The notes under the pieces: generated by a model
What the model saw: the letters and a program-made list of their open reading frames with translations, nothing else
Databases searched by the model: none
What the model was told of the DNA's origin: nothing
Origin: Azophilus sp965199705
Lineage (GTDB): Bacteria > Pseudomonadota > Gammaproteobacteria > Pseudomonadales > Azotimanducaceae
Reading direction: 5' to 3'
DNA: 64,000 nucleotides
Assembly (NCBI GenBank): GCA_965199705.1
Contig: OZ241359.1
Location: 1,178,001-1,242,000, forward strand
Translations under genes and position numbers: made by a program
Shown: positions 1 through 8,255 of the stretch, piece after piece
How the letters are laid out: the number at the start of each line of letters is the position of its first letter
Position numbering within the stretch: position 1 is the stretch's first letter

Positions 1-177
1 GTGTGGTTCAACTTCGAGCCGGACCGGGTGCATTGGGCCTCGCTTGCGGGGCGCAACTTCACGCACCGGCAGACGGTCAAGCGCAAGGCGGCGGGCTGGG
101 GGCGGCGCTACGCGGCCATGCCGCGGGCTGAGCGTCTGGCGGTGCTGTCCGCGATCATGGCGGTCGAGGCGGAGTGA
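1..177 (+). CDS. C-terminal fragment of a protein, possibly a D12-class DNA adenine methylase (5' end outside window)
   Basis: The reading frame is open from base 1 and stops with TGA at 175-177, giving 58 residues of a C-terminus rich in aromatic and basic residues (NFEPDRVHW, then GRNFT and KRKAAGWGRRYAAMP). From memory this resembles the C-terminal tail of D12-class N6-adenine methylases that sit next to transposase genes, but no catalytic DPPY motif lies inside the window, so the function is a guess. The next gene, an IS66-type transposase fragment, starts 3 bases after the stop, so the two were probably co-transcribed in one mobile element. Confidence 0.35.
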   Translation: MWFNFEPDRVHWASLAGRNFTHRQTVKRKAAGWGRRYAAMPRAERLAVLSAIMAVEAE

Positions 178-180
178 CGG

Positions 181-738
181 GTGGCGACGGTCAACAAGGC
201 GTCGCTGCGCTCAGAGTTCGACGCGCTCAAGGGGCGCTTCGAGTCGCTGCGCGAGTCGGGCGGGATGGGCCCCGATGCCCAAGCCCTTGTCGAGGCCCTT
301 CTGATGCTGTTCGAACTGCTGATGGCGGTGTTCATGGAGAAGGGCACGCCGAAGGGGTCACGCAACTCCGGCCTGCCGAGTTCCCGGACGGAGGCCGACG
401 ACACCGCCCGCGGCGCCGGGAACGGGCCGAACCGCCTGGTCGTCGAGAGGCACAAGGCCCCGGCCACCGAGTGCCGCGCCTGCGGTCGCGGCCTCAAGGG
501 CGTCGCGCCGCGCGGCCACGAGCGGCGCGTGCTGGTGGACATCGTGTTCGAGACCCGCGAGACGACCGTCGAGGCCGAGACCAAGACCTGCCCGCGCTGC
601 CGGGCCGGGAGCAAGGGCGCCTTCCCCGACGACATGCCGGGGCCGCTGCAATACGGCCACGGCGTCGTGGCCTTCGCCGTCCACCTGCTGGCCGCCCAGA
701 TGGTGCCGCTCAAGCGAACCGCGCAGGCCCCCCTCTAG
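181..738 (+). pseudogene. IS66-family transposase, N-terminal fragment
   Basis: The 185-residue product has the N-terminal layout of IS66 transposases. A helical segment spans roughly residues 1-60, a linker enriched in G/S/R follows, and then comes a zinc-binding module with two CxxC pairs (CRAC near residue 100, CPRC near residue 138). The conserved stretch about a polar path to 'PGPLQYG' and 'LLAAQMVPLKRTAQ' follows. Family members are about 500 residues long and carry a DDE catalytic core after this point. Here the frame runs into unrelated sequence and stops, so the whole catalytic domain is lost. The start is GTG at 181. It marks the left edge of the catabolic island and is more GC-rich than the genes that follow. 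Confidence 0.75.
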
Positions 739-751
739 TGATCATGAAGAG

Positions 752-2296
752 TCAAGTGAGGTGTAACTTCTCTCCAAGTAATTCGATCAGCTTGTCTGTG
801 TCAATATCGGTGTCGGTGTGACCAAAGATGTATCGATCTGGCCTGACGATTGTGGTGTGAGAATGATCTGAGTAAGTTCCGCGTACCAGCTCATGTTCGT
901 CCAGCGCAACGATTCGAATAGATAGCCTCCTCAACCGTTGCTTCGAAGCATCGCTCAAGCCAAGTGCACTCAAGCTCGGGGTTACCAGCGCAAACCCGGG
1001 TCCGAGCACCTCATCAAATCGGCGCTCTCCATCTGCATCACGCACGATCGGCTGGCGGTAAAGCGAGCCTGTGAGTGCTGATTTGTCTACTTGTGTTTGG
1101 ACGATTACGCCGTCTCGTAGAGGTGGCGCGTCACGCCCCTGGCCGTAACCCGACGCTTGCAGATCCTCGGGTACTTCGGGTGGCTCTTTACCGGCTCGAG
1201 TAGCGGCTTCTACGTCTGCCAGATGTTCCATTAGGCGGCCGATTGAGACTGCCCAGTCCACAAAGTCATGAGCGTGGGCGACGCGTTCTGCCTCGTAAGT
1301 TTCGAGCAGGCTGGCATCAACTTCGCCGTTAAGCACGAGTGGCAGTTTCCAGGCGAGATTGATGACGTCGCGCATGCCGGTGTTCATGCCTTGGCCCAGA
1401 AAAGGGGGAGTCTGGTGCGCGGCATCGCCCGCGATCAAGACGCGGCCTACTTGCCAAGTTTTGGCGGTCCCGGCATGAAACTGATACATCGCCGCGCGAC
1501 GGATCTTGTACGTCTCTGTGGGTGTCCATGGGTCAATTAGGGAGAGGATTTTTTCCTCTTCGAGCATCTCCTCCCAAGTCTCGCCCTCATTCAATCTGAA
1601 CTCCCAGCGACGGTAGGGATCTTTAGTGCAAACATGGGTATGAATTCGATCTGGATCGCAGACCTGCAGGGTTTCGTTTTTGAGGGTGTGACCTGGCAGC
1701 ACCTCAACGTCCACCACCAGCCAATCCTGATCGTAGCCGAGATCCTGCCATTCAATGTTGAGCACTTTCCGGATAGTGCTTGATGCACCATCGCAAGCGA
1801 TGAGCCAAGGTGCAGACAGCGTTTCGCTTACATCCTCACTTGTGACATCGATGTGCACGCGGTCATCACTCTGGCGAACGTTGTCTGCAATGCAGCCAAC
1901 AAAACTCGCCACGCTTGGCTGGTCGAGTGCCAGCGTACGTAGATAGCTTTCCAGCTGCGGTTGATCGAACATGTGTATCGTCTGCCAGCCCGAGGCAGAA
2001 AAGTCACTCACTTCGCGTCCAAACAACCAATTACGTTTTGAGTCAGCGAAGCCTGATCGATCTCCGGGCCTGACCTTCTGCAACAGATCAAACAGTTCAT
2101 CCGCAGTGCCGTGGGGTTGAAACGCACGAATGATCTCGCCATCCAGGGCAACGGCGCGCGGCAGTTTGTAGACCTCTGTGTCCTTTTCTACCGCAGCAAC
2201 GCGAATGCCATATTGCGCAAGCAGATACGTTGCAAGGCAACCTACCGGTCCCATGCCGATGATGATGACGTCGAATGTCGGATCTGGCTGGCTCAT
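752..2296 (-). CDS. FAD-dependent class A aromatic monooxygenase, MhpA-like
   Basis: Predicted 514-residue flavoprotein hydroxylase of the family of 3-(3-hydroxyphenyl)propionate hydroxylase, which uses NAD(P)H, FAD and O2 to ortho-hydroxylate phenols. The N-terminal dinucleotide fold has the GMGPVG motif. An ACDG sequence fits the DG motif, and the second FAD-binding motif GDAAHQTPPFLGQGMN is nearly identical to the MhpA form. The start was set at ATG 2296 because it puts the FAD fold close to the N-terminus and lies 4 bases after the stop of the upstream extradiol dioxygenase gene. It is the last gene of a three-gene operon (cytochrome b561, dioxygenase, monooxygenase), so a catechol made here could be cleaved by its neighbour. 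The substrate is unknown. Confidence 0.85.
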   Translation of the reverse strand: MSQPDPTFDVIIIGMGPVGCLATYLLAQYGIRVAAVEKDTEVYKLPRAVALDGEIIRAFQPHGTADELFDLLQKVRPGDRSGFADSKRNWLFGREVSDFSASGWQTIHMFDQPQLESYLRTLALDQPSVASFVGCIADNVRQSDDRVHIDVTSEDVSETLSAPWLIACDGASSTIRKVLNIEWQDLGYDQDWLVVDVEVLPGHTLKNETLQVCDPDRIHTHVCTKDPYRRWEFRLNEGETWEEMLEEEKILSLIDPWTPTETYKIRRAAMYQFHAGTAKTWQVGRVLIAGDAAHQTPPFLGQGMNTGMRDVINLAWKLPLVLNGEVDASLLETYEAERVAHAHDFVDWAVSIGRLMEHLADVEAATRAGKEPPEVPEDLQASGYGQGRDAPPLRDGVIVQTQVDKSALTGSLYRQPIVRDADGERRFDEVLGPGFALVTPSLSALGLSDASKQRLRRLSIRIVALDEHELVRGTYSDHSHTTIVRPDRYIFGHTDTDIDTDKLIELLGEKLHLT

Positions 2297-2300
2297 TCGT

Positions 2301-3212
2301 CTAGCTTGGTCCGCCTTCGGGTCCCCAATGTGAGCCCAGCAACTGCTCAACCGGTGCTTTGTGAGAGCCGAAGTCTTTGTTCATGAGGTCACCATCCGTG
2401 AAGTGTTCCAGCATGAACCCGTTCGGATCTCTCCAATAATCAAAGACCTGACTGCCCAGCAGGTGTTTGCCGATACCCCAGCTGTGTTGATAACCGGCTC
2501 TATCAAGCTCGAAATGTCCCGCCATCAGGCAATCCCAATTGGCGATTTCGAACGCTGCGTGGTTGAACTTCGGGTCACTGCTGCTGAGGAGAAAGAGGGT
2601 GTGATGATCCACGTGCTCGTCGCCACGGTCACAACGCATGAAGGCGCCCAGGGCGTTGTCTTCCGTGCCTGCATAGACCTCATCGCTGGTAATGAAACCA
2701 AAGCGTTCTTTGTACCAGGCCTCGGCACGACGGAAGTCGCTCACCTCCAACACGATATGTCCCAGGCGCTTGATTGTGCACGGCTGATCTTCGTAGGTGA
2801 CCCGCGCGCCCAGACGAGGGCGGGTCTCTCCTTCGTTGAAAGCGGACCGGCTCGGCACGGGTAACGGCTTGGGTGATTCAGCACCCCAGACGAGCTCGAC
2901 GTTGAATCCGTCGGGATCGGTGAGATGTGCGATCAGTCCGCCTCCGGGTGCCGAATTGCTTTCGACTTCAACACCATCCAGCGCCGCGATCTCGTGAAGG
3001 ACGTCTTCGGAGTCGGCCTGAAAGCCGACCGCAACAAAACCGGGTTCACCCTGTGTTGCGCTGTATACAAATGGGCTTGCATCGGTGCCGCGGGCATAGA
3101 GCACGTCGCCGACCTGATTGACTGCTAGGCCGAAGTCTTCGAGAAACTTCTGCTGCTGAGACAGGTCCACGACCGAAAATCGAACGTAGCTGATATCTTT
3201 CAAGCGAATCAT
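2301..3212 (-). CDS. Type I extradiol ring-cleavage dioxygenase, two VOC domains
   Basis: A 303-residue protein made of two vicinal-oxygen-chelate modules, residues about 5-115 and 145-275, as in catechol 2,3-dioxygenase and 2,3-dihydroxybiphenyl 1,2-dioxygenase. The C-terminal module keeps the usual two-His one-Glu iron ligands: His in GHIVLEV, His in FNHAAFE, and Glu in FMLEHF. It should cleave a catechol next to the hydroxyls using Fe(II) and O2. The start codon overlaps the stop of the upstream cytochrome b561 gene (ATGA), and the MhpA-like hydroxylase follows 4 bases downstream. The pair hydroxylase plus extradiol dioxygenase is classic meta-cleavage logic, although the exact substrate cannot be read from sequence. 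Confidence 0.85.
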   Translation of the reverse strand: MIRLKDISYVRFSVVDLSQQQKFLEDFGLAVNQVGDVLYARGTDASPFVYSATQGEPGFVAVGFQADSEDVLHEIAALDGVEVESNSAPGGGLIAHLTDPDGFNVELVWGAESPKPLPVPSRSAFNEGETRPRLGARVTYEDQPCTIKRLGHIVLEVSDFRRAEAWYKERFGFITSDEVYAGTEDNALGAFMRCDRGDEHVDHHTLFLLSSSDPKFNHAAFEIANWDCLMAGHFELDRAGYQHSWGIGKHLLGSQVFDYWRDPNGFMLEHFTDGDLMNKDFGSHKAPVEQLLGSHWGPEGGPS

Positions 3213-3769
3213 GTTGTCGTCCCTCCTTTGTCTTGTTTCCAGAACTTCAGCATGCGGACCAGCGAATCATCGCGCATGATAATGTGATGGTAGAGCGCGG
3301 CCACTATGTGGACCACGATGAGCGCGATAATCGCGTTGGTCGCGAACTCGTGGATGGGTCGCAGTGCCTTGAATGTCGAGTCGTCCACGGCGCCAATGGT
3401 GATTTCGACTGACTGGAACAGCGCAATTGGAGCCGTGGCATTGATTGCGGTGGCGAGCCCCGAAAGGATCAAGAGGCCAATGAGACCGTATAGCAGCCAG
3501 TGCCCCCAATGCGCGGCTTTGACCTGCCAGGCTGTCATACCGGCAGGCAATGGCGGCGCACCGTGCCGGATGCGCAGATAAATGCGAATCAGAAAGAGGG
3601 TAAGCACGATTGTGCCCAGGGTGGCGTGATCTGAACGGGATTCCAGCCGATCCCACTCTTCCATCACTCCGCCAAACTTATCGGCAACAAATAGATCCAG
3701 GATGATCAGAAACGACATGAGCCAGTGCACGACTTTCTGACTAACGCGGTAATCGATAGGGTTGCTCAT
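3209..3769 (-). CDS. Cytochrome b561 family membrane protein
   Basis: A 186-residue protein with four hydrophobic segments (roughly residues 12-30, 48-65, 85-110 and 142-162). Histidines lie at helix ends (VVHWLM, HATLG, HEFAT, VHIVAALYHHI), the pattern of di-heme cytochrome b561 proteins that move electrons across or within the inner membrane. It is the first gene of the operon and overlaps the dioxygenase gene by 4 bases. Its presence in a ring-hydroxylation operon is unusual. It may deliver electrons to, or drain them from, a quinol intermediate, but that is inference. The promoter would lie in the AT-rich gap shared with the divergent monooxygenase gene. Confidence 0.85.
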   Translation of the reverse strand: MSNPIDYRVSQKVVHWLMSFLIILDLFVADKFGGVMEEWDRLESRSDHATLGTIVLTLFLIRIYLRIRHGAPPLPAGMTAWQVKAAHWGHWLLYGLIGLLILSGLATAINATAPIALFQSVEITIGAVDDSTFKALRPIHEFATNAIIALIVVHIVAALYHHIIMRDDSLVRMLKFWKQDKGGTTT

Positions 3770-3870
3770 AGCTGTGTGGTCTCAGATTGGAGTTTTTATT
3801 TATGTGTATAAATTCAAGTATTGTATAATATAATATGCACGAAGACAAATATTAAGTGTTGAGGGGAAGC
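3770..3870. promoter_or_regulatory. Divergent promoter region with TATG-N8-CAAA operator
   Basis: This 101-base AT-rich gap separates the leftward cytochrome b561 operon from the rightward monooxygenase operon. A perfect TATAAT at 3824-3829 could be the -10 of the rightward promoter. Four bases further lies TATG-N8-CAAA at 3834-3849, extended to CAAATAT on the right. The same spaced motif occurs in the other divergent regions of the island, so it is probably the binding site of a shared TetR-type repressor. The ribosome site AGGGGA at 3862-3867 serves the GTG start at 3871. Confidence 0.6.
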
Positions 3871-5577
3871 GTGGATAACATACCTGTATTGATTGCCGGT
3901 GGTGGTCCGGTCGGTTTGATGATGGCGCTAGAACTCGATTTCCACGGCATCGATGCGATCCTGATTGAGCGTAATCCAACCACCACTCGTCACCCCAAAA
4001 TGGATATTACCAACGGTCGCAGCATGGAGCTCTTCCGGCGGCTGGGTGTGATTGATCAGCTGCGCGCCGCCGCTGTATCAGAAGATCACATCATGTCCGT
4101 GATCTGGATAGATAAGCTCGACGGCTATGAGGTTGCTCGGTTTGACTATCCCAGCGTCAACGACAAACGTGCTGAGCTAAGGGCGGCCAACGATGGCAGC
4201 ATGGCGCTCGAGCCCAGCATGCGGATCTCGCAGGTCGATCTCGAGCCGGTGTTGAAACAACACATCGAGGAGACCAGCAAACACATTGATGTGCGCTTTG
4301 GCTGGGGGCTTGAGACATTCGAACAGGACGACGATGGGGTCGCTGCAACCATCCGCAATACGGCCACGGACGAAGTGCAACAGATCAGATGTGCGTACTT
4401 GGCGGGATGTGACGGTGCGGGCTCCGTCGCCAGGCAGACCCTCGGTATCCCCATAAACACCATTACCCCGGTGGACTACGTCATGGCGGGGGATGATCAC
4501 CACAATTATCTCGATACCGCGCGCGGCAAACCACCCGCTGATGCGGAGAAAGTGCGGGCGATGTATATGATCCACTGGACATCGCCAGATCTAGAGCTTT
4601 TCGAGCGCTACGGTACGGCGTGGCACCTTCAGTCGGTGCAAGGTTGGACCATCATCTCCCAGAACGACAAAGACACTTGGACGGTCCATGTGCCGCTTCA
4701 GGACATTGATGACTGGGAGAGCCGGGATCCCAAAGACATTCTCTTTCAATTCTTGGGGTGTGAATTCGAGTGTGAGATCCAGGTGGCTAACCCGTGGTAC
4801 CCGCGCCTGGGCCTCGCTGACAACTATGGTTCGCGGCGAGTGTGGCTGGCGGGTGATGCAGTGCATCAAGTCATCCCTACCGGCGGCTATGGAATGAACT
4901 CAGGATTAGGCGATGCGATGGGGCTCGCTTGGGCATTGGCGGCGAACGTCCAAGGGTGGGGTGATCATTTACTTTTTGCAGCCTACGAGAAAGAACGTCG
5001 CCATGTCGGCGCTCGAGTTCGGATCGGCTCTGCCCGCCACTCTTCCGTGCGTTTCCGGATTGCCGGTGAGTATGATCCGACAGTGCATGAGGACTCGGTT
5101 GAGGGCGAAGCGGCTCGTAAGAAAATAGGTGAATTCATTCTCGAAGCCGGAAATCTGGAAAACGAAGCTTGGGGCATCGAATGGGGCTATCGTTACGCAG
5201 ATTCGCCGATCGTCTGTCATGAAGAAGGTGACGCGCCGCCCTATGAGTGGGAGGAATATGTACCCGCAACCTGGCCCGGCGGGCGTCCGCCCAATGTATT
5301 CCTGAGTTCCGGTGAACCCATCTTTGATCGCTTCGGTCGCGGGTTTACCTTGCTCCGTTTTGGTGGTGCAGCGACGAGCGTACTCGAGACAGCTGCACAA
5401 GAGCTGGGTGTACCGTTGCAAGTCGTGGATGTCGATGATGATCATGCGGCGAGCTTGTACGAGAAGCCTCTAGTGCTCGTCAGGCCCGACCAAATTGTGG
5501 CGTGGCGCGGTGATGACGAACCCGCGGCTGAAGAAGCGATGGATATCTTCAACAAGGTGCGGGGAGCAAGCGCATGA
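3871..5577 (+). CDS. FAD-dependent class A monooxygenase, phenol hydroxylase/PcpB type
   Basis: A 568-residue flavoprotein monooxygenase. It shows the N-terminal GGGPVGLMMALEL dinucleotide fold followed by an acidic IER, an AGCDGAGS segment, and the second FAD motif GDAVHQVIPTGGYGMNSG near residue 330. A C-terminal thioredoxin-like extension of about 150 residues fits the phenol-hydroxylase branch. GTG 3871 was chosen because it follows a good Shine-Dalgarno (AGGGGA) by about 4 bases; an upstream in-frame GTG at 3856 has none. The stop overlaps the start of a PcpC-like glutathione transferase (ATGA), so the two products are probably made together. Family members hydroxylate, or oxidatively dehalogenate, phenols to hydroquinones or quinones. 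Confidence 0.83.
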   Translation: MDNIPVLIAGGGPVGLMMALELDFHGIDAILIERNPTTTRHPKMDITNGRSMELFRRLGVIDQLRAAAVSEDHIMSVIWIDKLDGYEVARFDYPSVNDKRAELRAANDGSMALEPSMRISQVDLEPVLKQHIEETSKHIDVRFGWGLETFEQDDDGVAATIRNTATDEVQQIRCAYLAGCDGAGSVARQTLGIPINTITPVDYVMAGDDHHNYLDTARGKPPADAEKVRAMYMIHWTSPDLELFERYGTAWHLQSVQGWTIISQNDKDTWTVHVPLQDIDDWESRDPKDILFQFLGCEFECEIQVANPWYPRLGLADNYGSRRVWLAGDAVHQVIPTGGYGMNSGLGDAMGLAWALAANVQGWGDHLLFAAYEKERRHVGARVRIGSARHSSVRFRIAGEYDPTVHEDSVEGEAARKKIGEFILEAGNLENEAWGIEWGYRYADSPIVCHEEGDAPPYEWEEYVPATWPGGRPPNVFLSSGEPIFDRFGRGFTLLRFGGAATSVLETAAQELGVPLQVVDVDDDHAASLYEKPLVLVRPDQIVAWRGDDEPAAEEAMDIFNKVRGASA

Positions 5578-6617
5578 ACTTTAACGAGACTGTAGATAAG
5601 GCCAACAGCAACTTCACGAACGCCCACCGCAACAAGGTCGTCGGCATGGCGCAGGGCTCAAACCCCCATTTTGAGTTGTACCATGCCGCCCCCTCGCTTT
5701 GTTCGATGAAGGTTCGAACAGTACTTGCTGAAAAGAACATCCCGTACATATCCCACGACCTGAACCTCCCGGTCAGAAAGGAGATGGTGGAGTGTTACCT
5801 GCCGGACTATGTTCGCTTGCGGCTCCTGGGCGCACCAGATGCAGAACTGGCGCGCGGTTACACCGGTCAGTCGTCGGTGACCACCGAAGGGTTTGACCCG
5901 TGTGTCGTGCCGACGTTAGTGGATCACGAGCAGGAGCGGGTGGTGGTGGATTCATCAAGGATCTGCACCTATCTGGATGAGCAGACGCCGGAACCGAAGC
6001 TCGTTCTGGAGGCGCTTGCTGGTCAGATCGCTGAACAGATTGCTTTGGTTGACCAGGCGCCCCACGTGGCGTCGCTTTATGGTGCGCATCCGGATCACGA
6101 TCCCCGCCCGAAGGGTTTGAAAATCAACATTACCGGGGTGCATGCCAAAAAGATTGTAAAGCTCAAAGAAGCCCGCGAATGGGCCTATGACGAACCAACC
6201 TTGGTTGCAGCATACGATGCAAAAATCGCAAAGGAATCCTCTGCCGGGGAGTTCGTTTATCAAGCGGAACAGATGCGTCAGGCGCACAAAGCGATGGACG
6301 CGCACGTCGGGGCTCTCGAAGAGCAACTCGGTTCCCACAACGGTGAATGGGTAATGGGTGATCGCTATACGATGGCGGACATCTTGTGGACGACCAGTAT
6401 TTATCGGATGAAGTGGCTTGGGCTAGGGAGTGCGTGGGAGGGCAATGCGGCGCGGCCGCGGGTCAACGCCTATGTTGCCAAGGCGTTTGATCGGCCGTCT
6501 TTTCGTGCCGGTGTGATTGAGTGGCCTGGGGCTTATGGTCCGTCTCCGCACATACCTGAATTTGCCGGTTTGCTTGCTCTGCCCAGGTTCATGCTAGAGA
6601 TGAAGCGACGAGCTTAG
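5574..6617 (+). CDS. Glutathione transferase, PcpC/LinD reductive-dehalogenase or zeta-class isomerase type
   Basis: A 347-residue GST-fold protein. The N-terminal thioredoxin fold (residues ~30-135) has a Ser-Leu-Cys-Ser-Met-Lys-Val-Arg active-site segment that matches the Ser-x-Cys arrangement used by tetrachlorohydroquinone reductive dehalogenase PcpC. The matching VVPTLVDHE...VVDSSRI glutathione-binding stretch and a helical C-terminal domain (GDRYTMADILWT) follow. It is about 100 residues longer than PcpC, with an insertion in the N-domain and a C-terminal tail. Translation is coupled by a 4-base overlap to the upstream flavin monooxygenase, the same partnership as PcpB/PcpC. Zeta-class maleylacetoacetate/maleylpyruvate isomerases share the fold and are the main alternative. 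The exact substrate is unresolved. Confidence 0.7.
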   Translation: MNFNETVDKANSNFTNAHRNKVVGMAQGSNPHFELYHAAPSLCSMKVRTVLAEKNIPYISHDLNLPVRKEMVECYLPDYVRLRLLGAPDAELARGYTGQSSVTTEGFDPCVVPTLVDHEQERVVVDSSRICTYLDEQTPEPKLVLEALAGQIAEQIALVDQAPHVASLYGAHPDHDPRPKGLKINITGVHAKKIVKLKEAREWAYDEPTLVAAYDAKIAKESSAGEFVYQAEQMRQAHKAMDAHVGALEEQLGSHNGEWVMGDRYTMADILWTTSIYRMKWLGLGSAWEGNAARPRVNAYVAKAFDRPSFRAGVIEWPGAYGPSPHIPEFAGLLALPRFMLEMKRRA

Positions 6618-6653
6618 TACTTGATCCACAGGGCTAGACAGCAAGGAGTCTCA

Positions 6654-7298
6654 ATGAAACTGTTCCACTTCCCCAGGGCTTGCTCGCGCGTCACCATGAC
6701 CGCGCTGGAGACGGCAGGATTCGAATACGAAGATCAAGTGATCAACATCATGAAGGGCGAACAAAAAAGCCCGGAATACCTTGCCGTGCATCGCAGTGGC
6801 AAAGTGCCTGCGCTGCAAGTCGACGGCAACGTGATCACGGAAAATGCGTCGATCATCTACTATCTGCACAACAAAGCACCACAAGCGGGCCTTTTGCCGG
6901 ATGTGGCGTCAGATATGGAGGAGGCGCAACAGCTGTCAGATCTGGTCTGGTGTTCGGGTACCGTGCATCCCACCATGCGTCAGGTTCGTATGCCGATTCG
7001 ATTTACCGATGGGGATCCCAGCGGTGTTCAGGAGAAAGGCCACGAACTGCTTGCTGGTATCGCGCAGCACGTGAATGATCGCGTTGGCGACGGCTGGTGG
7101 TACGGCGACGCTTGGTCGATTGTCGATGTCTATTTGATTTGGATCTTCGCTACGGGCGCTTCGGGTGGGTTCGATCTCTCACCATACAATAATTTGCGGT
7201 CGCTCATTGAAAAGGTAGGGGGGCTGGACGCTTACCAGCGGGCGCTGGCCAGAGAAACTGCGGCCCAGGAGGCCGCCGGCATTGAATTTCCCAGTTAG
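6654..7298 (+). CDS. Glutathione S-transferase family protein
   Basis: A 214-residue cytosolic-type GST. The N-domain begins MKLFHFPRACSRVTM, with Ser/Arg residues in the usual active-site turn. It continues to the cis-Pro loop GKVPALQVDG and the glutathione-gripping TENASI. The C-domain is helical. ATG 6654 was preferred because AAGGAG at 6643-6648 lies about 5 bases upstream; an earlier in-frame start lacks a ribosome site and would add 11 odd residues. It follows the PcpC-like GST by 36 bases in the same operon. A role in glutathione addition to, or removal from, a quinone or epoxide intermediate is plausible, but the sequence does not decide it. It is the last intact gene of the operon. 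Confidence 0.8.
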   Translation: MKLFHFPRACSRVTMTALETAGFEYEDQVINIMKGEQKSPEYLAVHRSGKVPALQVDGNVITENASIIYYLHNKAPQAGLLPDVASDMEEAQQLSDLVWCSGTVHPTMRQVRMPIRFTDGDPSGVQEKGHELLAGIAQHVNDRVGDGWWYGDAWSIVDVYLIWIFATGASGGFDLSPYNNLRSLIEKVGGLDAYQRALARETAAQEAAGIEFPS

Positions 7299-7302
7299 CG
7301 GG

Positions 7303-7601
7303 ATTCGGGTTTGGTCGAGGTACTCTTCCAGTACCCATTCGAGCATCACGCCACGAAACAACATGCCCGCCGGATCCAACAGACCCCAAATGACCCCGCC
7401 TTGGTAAACTTGGGCCAAGAGCCCGAATACGGGGTCGGTAAACACATCGAAGAATCGCGCGATACCGAAGATGGCGCCTGCGGCGGTCAGGCTGATGCCG
7501 AGTTCAGCGTAGAGCGGGGGAAGAATGGCGATGACGGGCAGGCTCAGCGCGGCCAGCGCGGACGCGGGCGATGCGAAAGCCGCAACGCCTGCGCGGCTCA
7601 T
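7303..7601 (-). pseudogene. Remnant of an MFS (GPH-type) transporter, N-terminal part
   Basis: The minus-strand frame from ATG 7601 reads MSRAGVAAFASPASALAALS and continues into ALSLPVIAILPPLYAE, then GISLTAAGAIFGIARFFDVF. This is the first and second membrane segment plus the 'xDxxTDP' loop typical of glycoside-pentoside-hexuronide/MelB-type carriers. After about 50 residues the similarity stops, and the frame reads an unrelated stretch and then antisense of the neighbouring GST gene. A transporter needs about 450 residues, so this is a decayed fragment. It sits just downstream of the second VOC gene, in the convergent gap at 7299-7619. Confidence 0.55.
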
Positions 7602-7619
7602 GCCATCGCTTGGCAAGTG

Positions 7620-8255
7620 CTACGCGGCCTTGGGCTTGGGTGCGAAGCGGCTTCGCAGTTGTAGCATGGCCCATCTGAATCCCCCCAAGTAGGCCTTCGG
7701 AATGGTGGCAGGGTCGCGCGGTCCGCTGGGCGTCCGAAGCTTCAGCGTGTTCCAGCTCTCACCGGCCTCCAACCGCTGCTGAAGCTCTGCGGGGTTGAAA
7801 TCCACCCCGATAGGGTTCGATCGAAAGTCGCTGCCCGCCAGAAACTCGTTGGTTTCCTCGATGGACTCAAACACGTCCACCTGAGTCTCAATGACATTGT
7901 CATCAAGGTCTCGATAGTAAATGGAGATGGTGGCCCCGTGGTGGGTGCACCACACCGGCTCATGCCCCGCAGCGGTCATCCGCCGCCAAGTGGTTAGCAA
8001 GCCATCAAGATCATCGTAGGTGTACGCGTGATGATCCACGCCGCTCATATTCTTCAGCTTGGGCAGCAGGCCTGGTCGCTCGGTGATCGCGAGTCGGTGG
8101 TGCTCGTCGTCGTAGCTGAGAAAGACAATGCCTGGCCCCTGGTGGACAATTCGAGCGCCCAGTAACAGTAGGTAGAAGTCGAGCTGCTCCTTAAAACGGC
8201 TGGTTTTCAGTACAAGGTGAGCGAACTTGGCGGGTGTGGGAAAGTTGGGTTCCAT
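7620..8255 (-). CDS. VOC-family (type I extradiol dioxygenase-like) protein
   Basis: A 211-residue protein with a single vicinal-oxygen-chelate domain at residues ~8-135. Candidate metal ligands are His in KFAHLVLK, His in GVDHHAYTY and Glu in NVIETQVD, spaced as in Fe(II)-dependent ring-cleavage enzymes. The C-terminal ~75 residues include a proline-rich stretch and a basic tail. The ATG at 8255 overlaps the stop of the upstream hydrolase remnant (TGATG), so translation depends on that broken gene being read. Single-domain VOC proteins also include glyoxalases and resistance proteins. Ring cleavage is favoured because of the context and the His/His/Glu triad. Confidence 0.72.
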   Translation of the reverse strand: MEPNFPTPAKFAHLVLKTSRFKEQLDFYLLLLGARIVHQGPGIVFLSYDDEHHRLAITERPGLLPKLKNMSGVDHHAYTYDDLDGLLTTWRRMTAAGHEPVWCTHHGATISIYYRDLDDNVIETQVDVFESIEETNEFLAGSDFRSNPIGVDFNPAELQQRLEAGESWNTLKLRTPSGPRDPATIPKAYLGGFRWAMLQLRSRFAPKPKAA

